A stretch of DNA of 64,000 nt from Methanobrevibacter sp. V74 (GTDB taxonomy: Archaea > Methanobacteriota > Methanobacteria > Methanobacteriales > Methanobacteriaceae): positions 1 through 64,000 of the forward strand of contig NZ_CAUJAN010000004.1 in NCBI RefSeq assembly GCF_963082495.1. Direction: 5' to 3'. Shown one piece after another: positions 63,959 through 64,000 of this stretch; position 1 is the stretch's first letter; each line of letters starts with the position of its first letter. The notes beneath the pieces are model-generated. The model was not told the origin of the DNA. It saw nothing but the letters and a program-made list of their open reading frames with translations, and ran no database searches. A program made the translations under genes and the position numbers.

Positions 63959-64000
63959 TGAAAACAATGAATTCTATTTAGATGCTAGGGATAAAGCTAT
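63951..64000 (+). CDS. Start of the probable terminase large subunit (cut by window end)
   Basis: Only MYDENNEFYLDARDKA is visible; it overlaps the preceding stop by 8 bases. Assignment rests on position after the small terminase. Confidence 0.4.
   Translation, partial: MYDENNEFYLDARDKA

Noticed and set aside
55840-64000. A complete prophage
   Set aside because: No integrase, capsid or tail genes in view; gene order is wrong and genes on the other strand intervene.
1-64000. tRNA or rRNA genes
   Set aside because: I saw no T-loop/acceptor-stem combinations or rRNA signatures, though a tRNA scan would be decisive.

Overview
The window is AT-rich archaeal DNA. It carries MCM helicase, aIF2-beta, an NMD3-like protein, NucS with a PCNA-type tail, RNase Z, archaeal PurP and an Lhr helicase, plus Methanobrevibacter-type adhesin-like surface proteins and multi-copy insertion sequences resembling the ISM1/ISNCY type. 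I read it as a Methanobrevibacter chromosome from a gut-type lineage; the species cannot be told from this sequence.

Bases 1-34,525 are mostly a compact core. It opens with the end of an insertion sequence and a frameshifted adhesin. A SNF2 helicase lacking its usual N-terminus follows, then the NAD genes nadC and nadA around RNase Z and an MscS channel. Next comes a minus-strand cluster of two MetX-like alpha/beta hydrolases, one without its nucleophile serine, with a small unknown gene between them. After that come nucS, a zinc-ribbon membrane protein, a nitrilase, a HEAT-repeat protein, a frameshifted short-chain dehydrogenase, lhr, purP, a phosphodiesterase, rlmE, mcm, aIF2-beta, nmd3, tyrS, tmk, two overlapping U32 peptidase genes and a MutS-like ATPase. 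An ~800-base hairpin-rich stretch with no gene separates the U32 genes from the MutS-like gene.

Bases 34,526-50,243 are a graveyard of mobile DNA. It holds a repeat-rich adhesin that has lost its start codon and frame, an IS1182-like remnant, and four copies of one insertion sequence (two in each orientation) that share the same inactivating lesions. It also has two MntA-HepT pairs whose HepT genes are both frameshifted, a small acidic glycosylation-sequon repeat protein, an IS with 16-base inverted ends and a TnpB remnant.

Bases 50,244-64,000 hold defence-like and virus-like genes: an AAA ATPase with a DUF4143-type tail; a two-gene unit of a DUF6414-like protein and a Clp-type AAA+ ATPase; a portal protein standing apart from its usual partners; a SEC-C/PD-(D/E)XK nuclease unit (probably one ~1,255-residue protein split by a frameshift); and, at the right edge, a paralogous pair of small proteins, a frameshifted small terminase and the first codons of what is probably the large terminase. 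Two same-orientation copies of a second insertion sequence flank the portal and nuclease unit.

Frameshifts are concentrated in surface, mobile and defence genes. Several lie at short homopolymers, so some could be sequencing errors; those shared by several IS copies cannot easily be.
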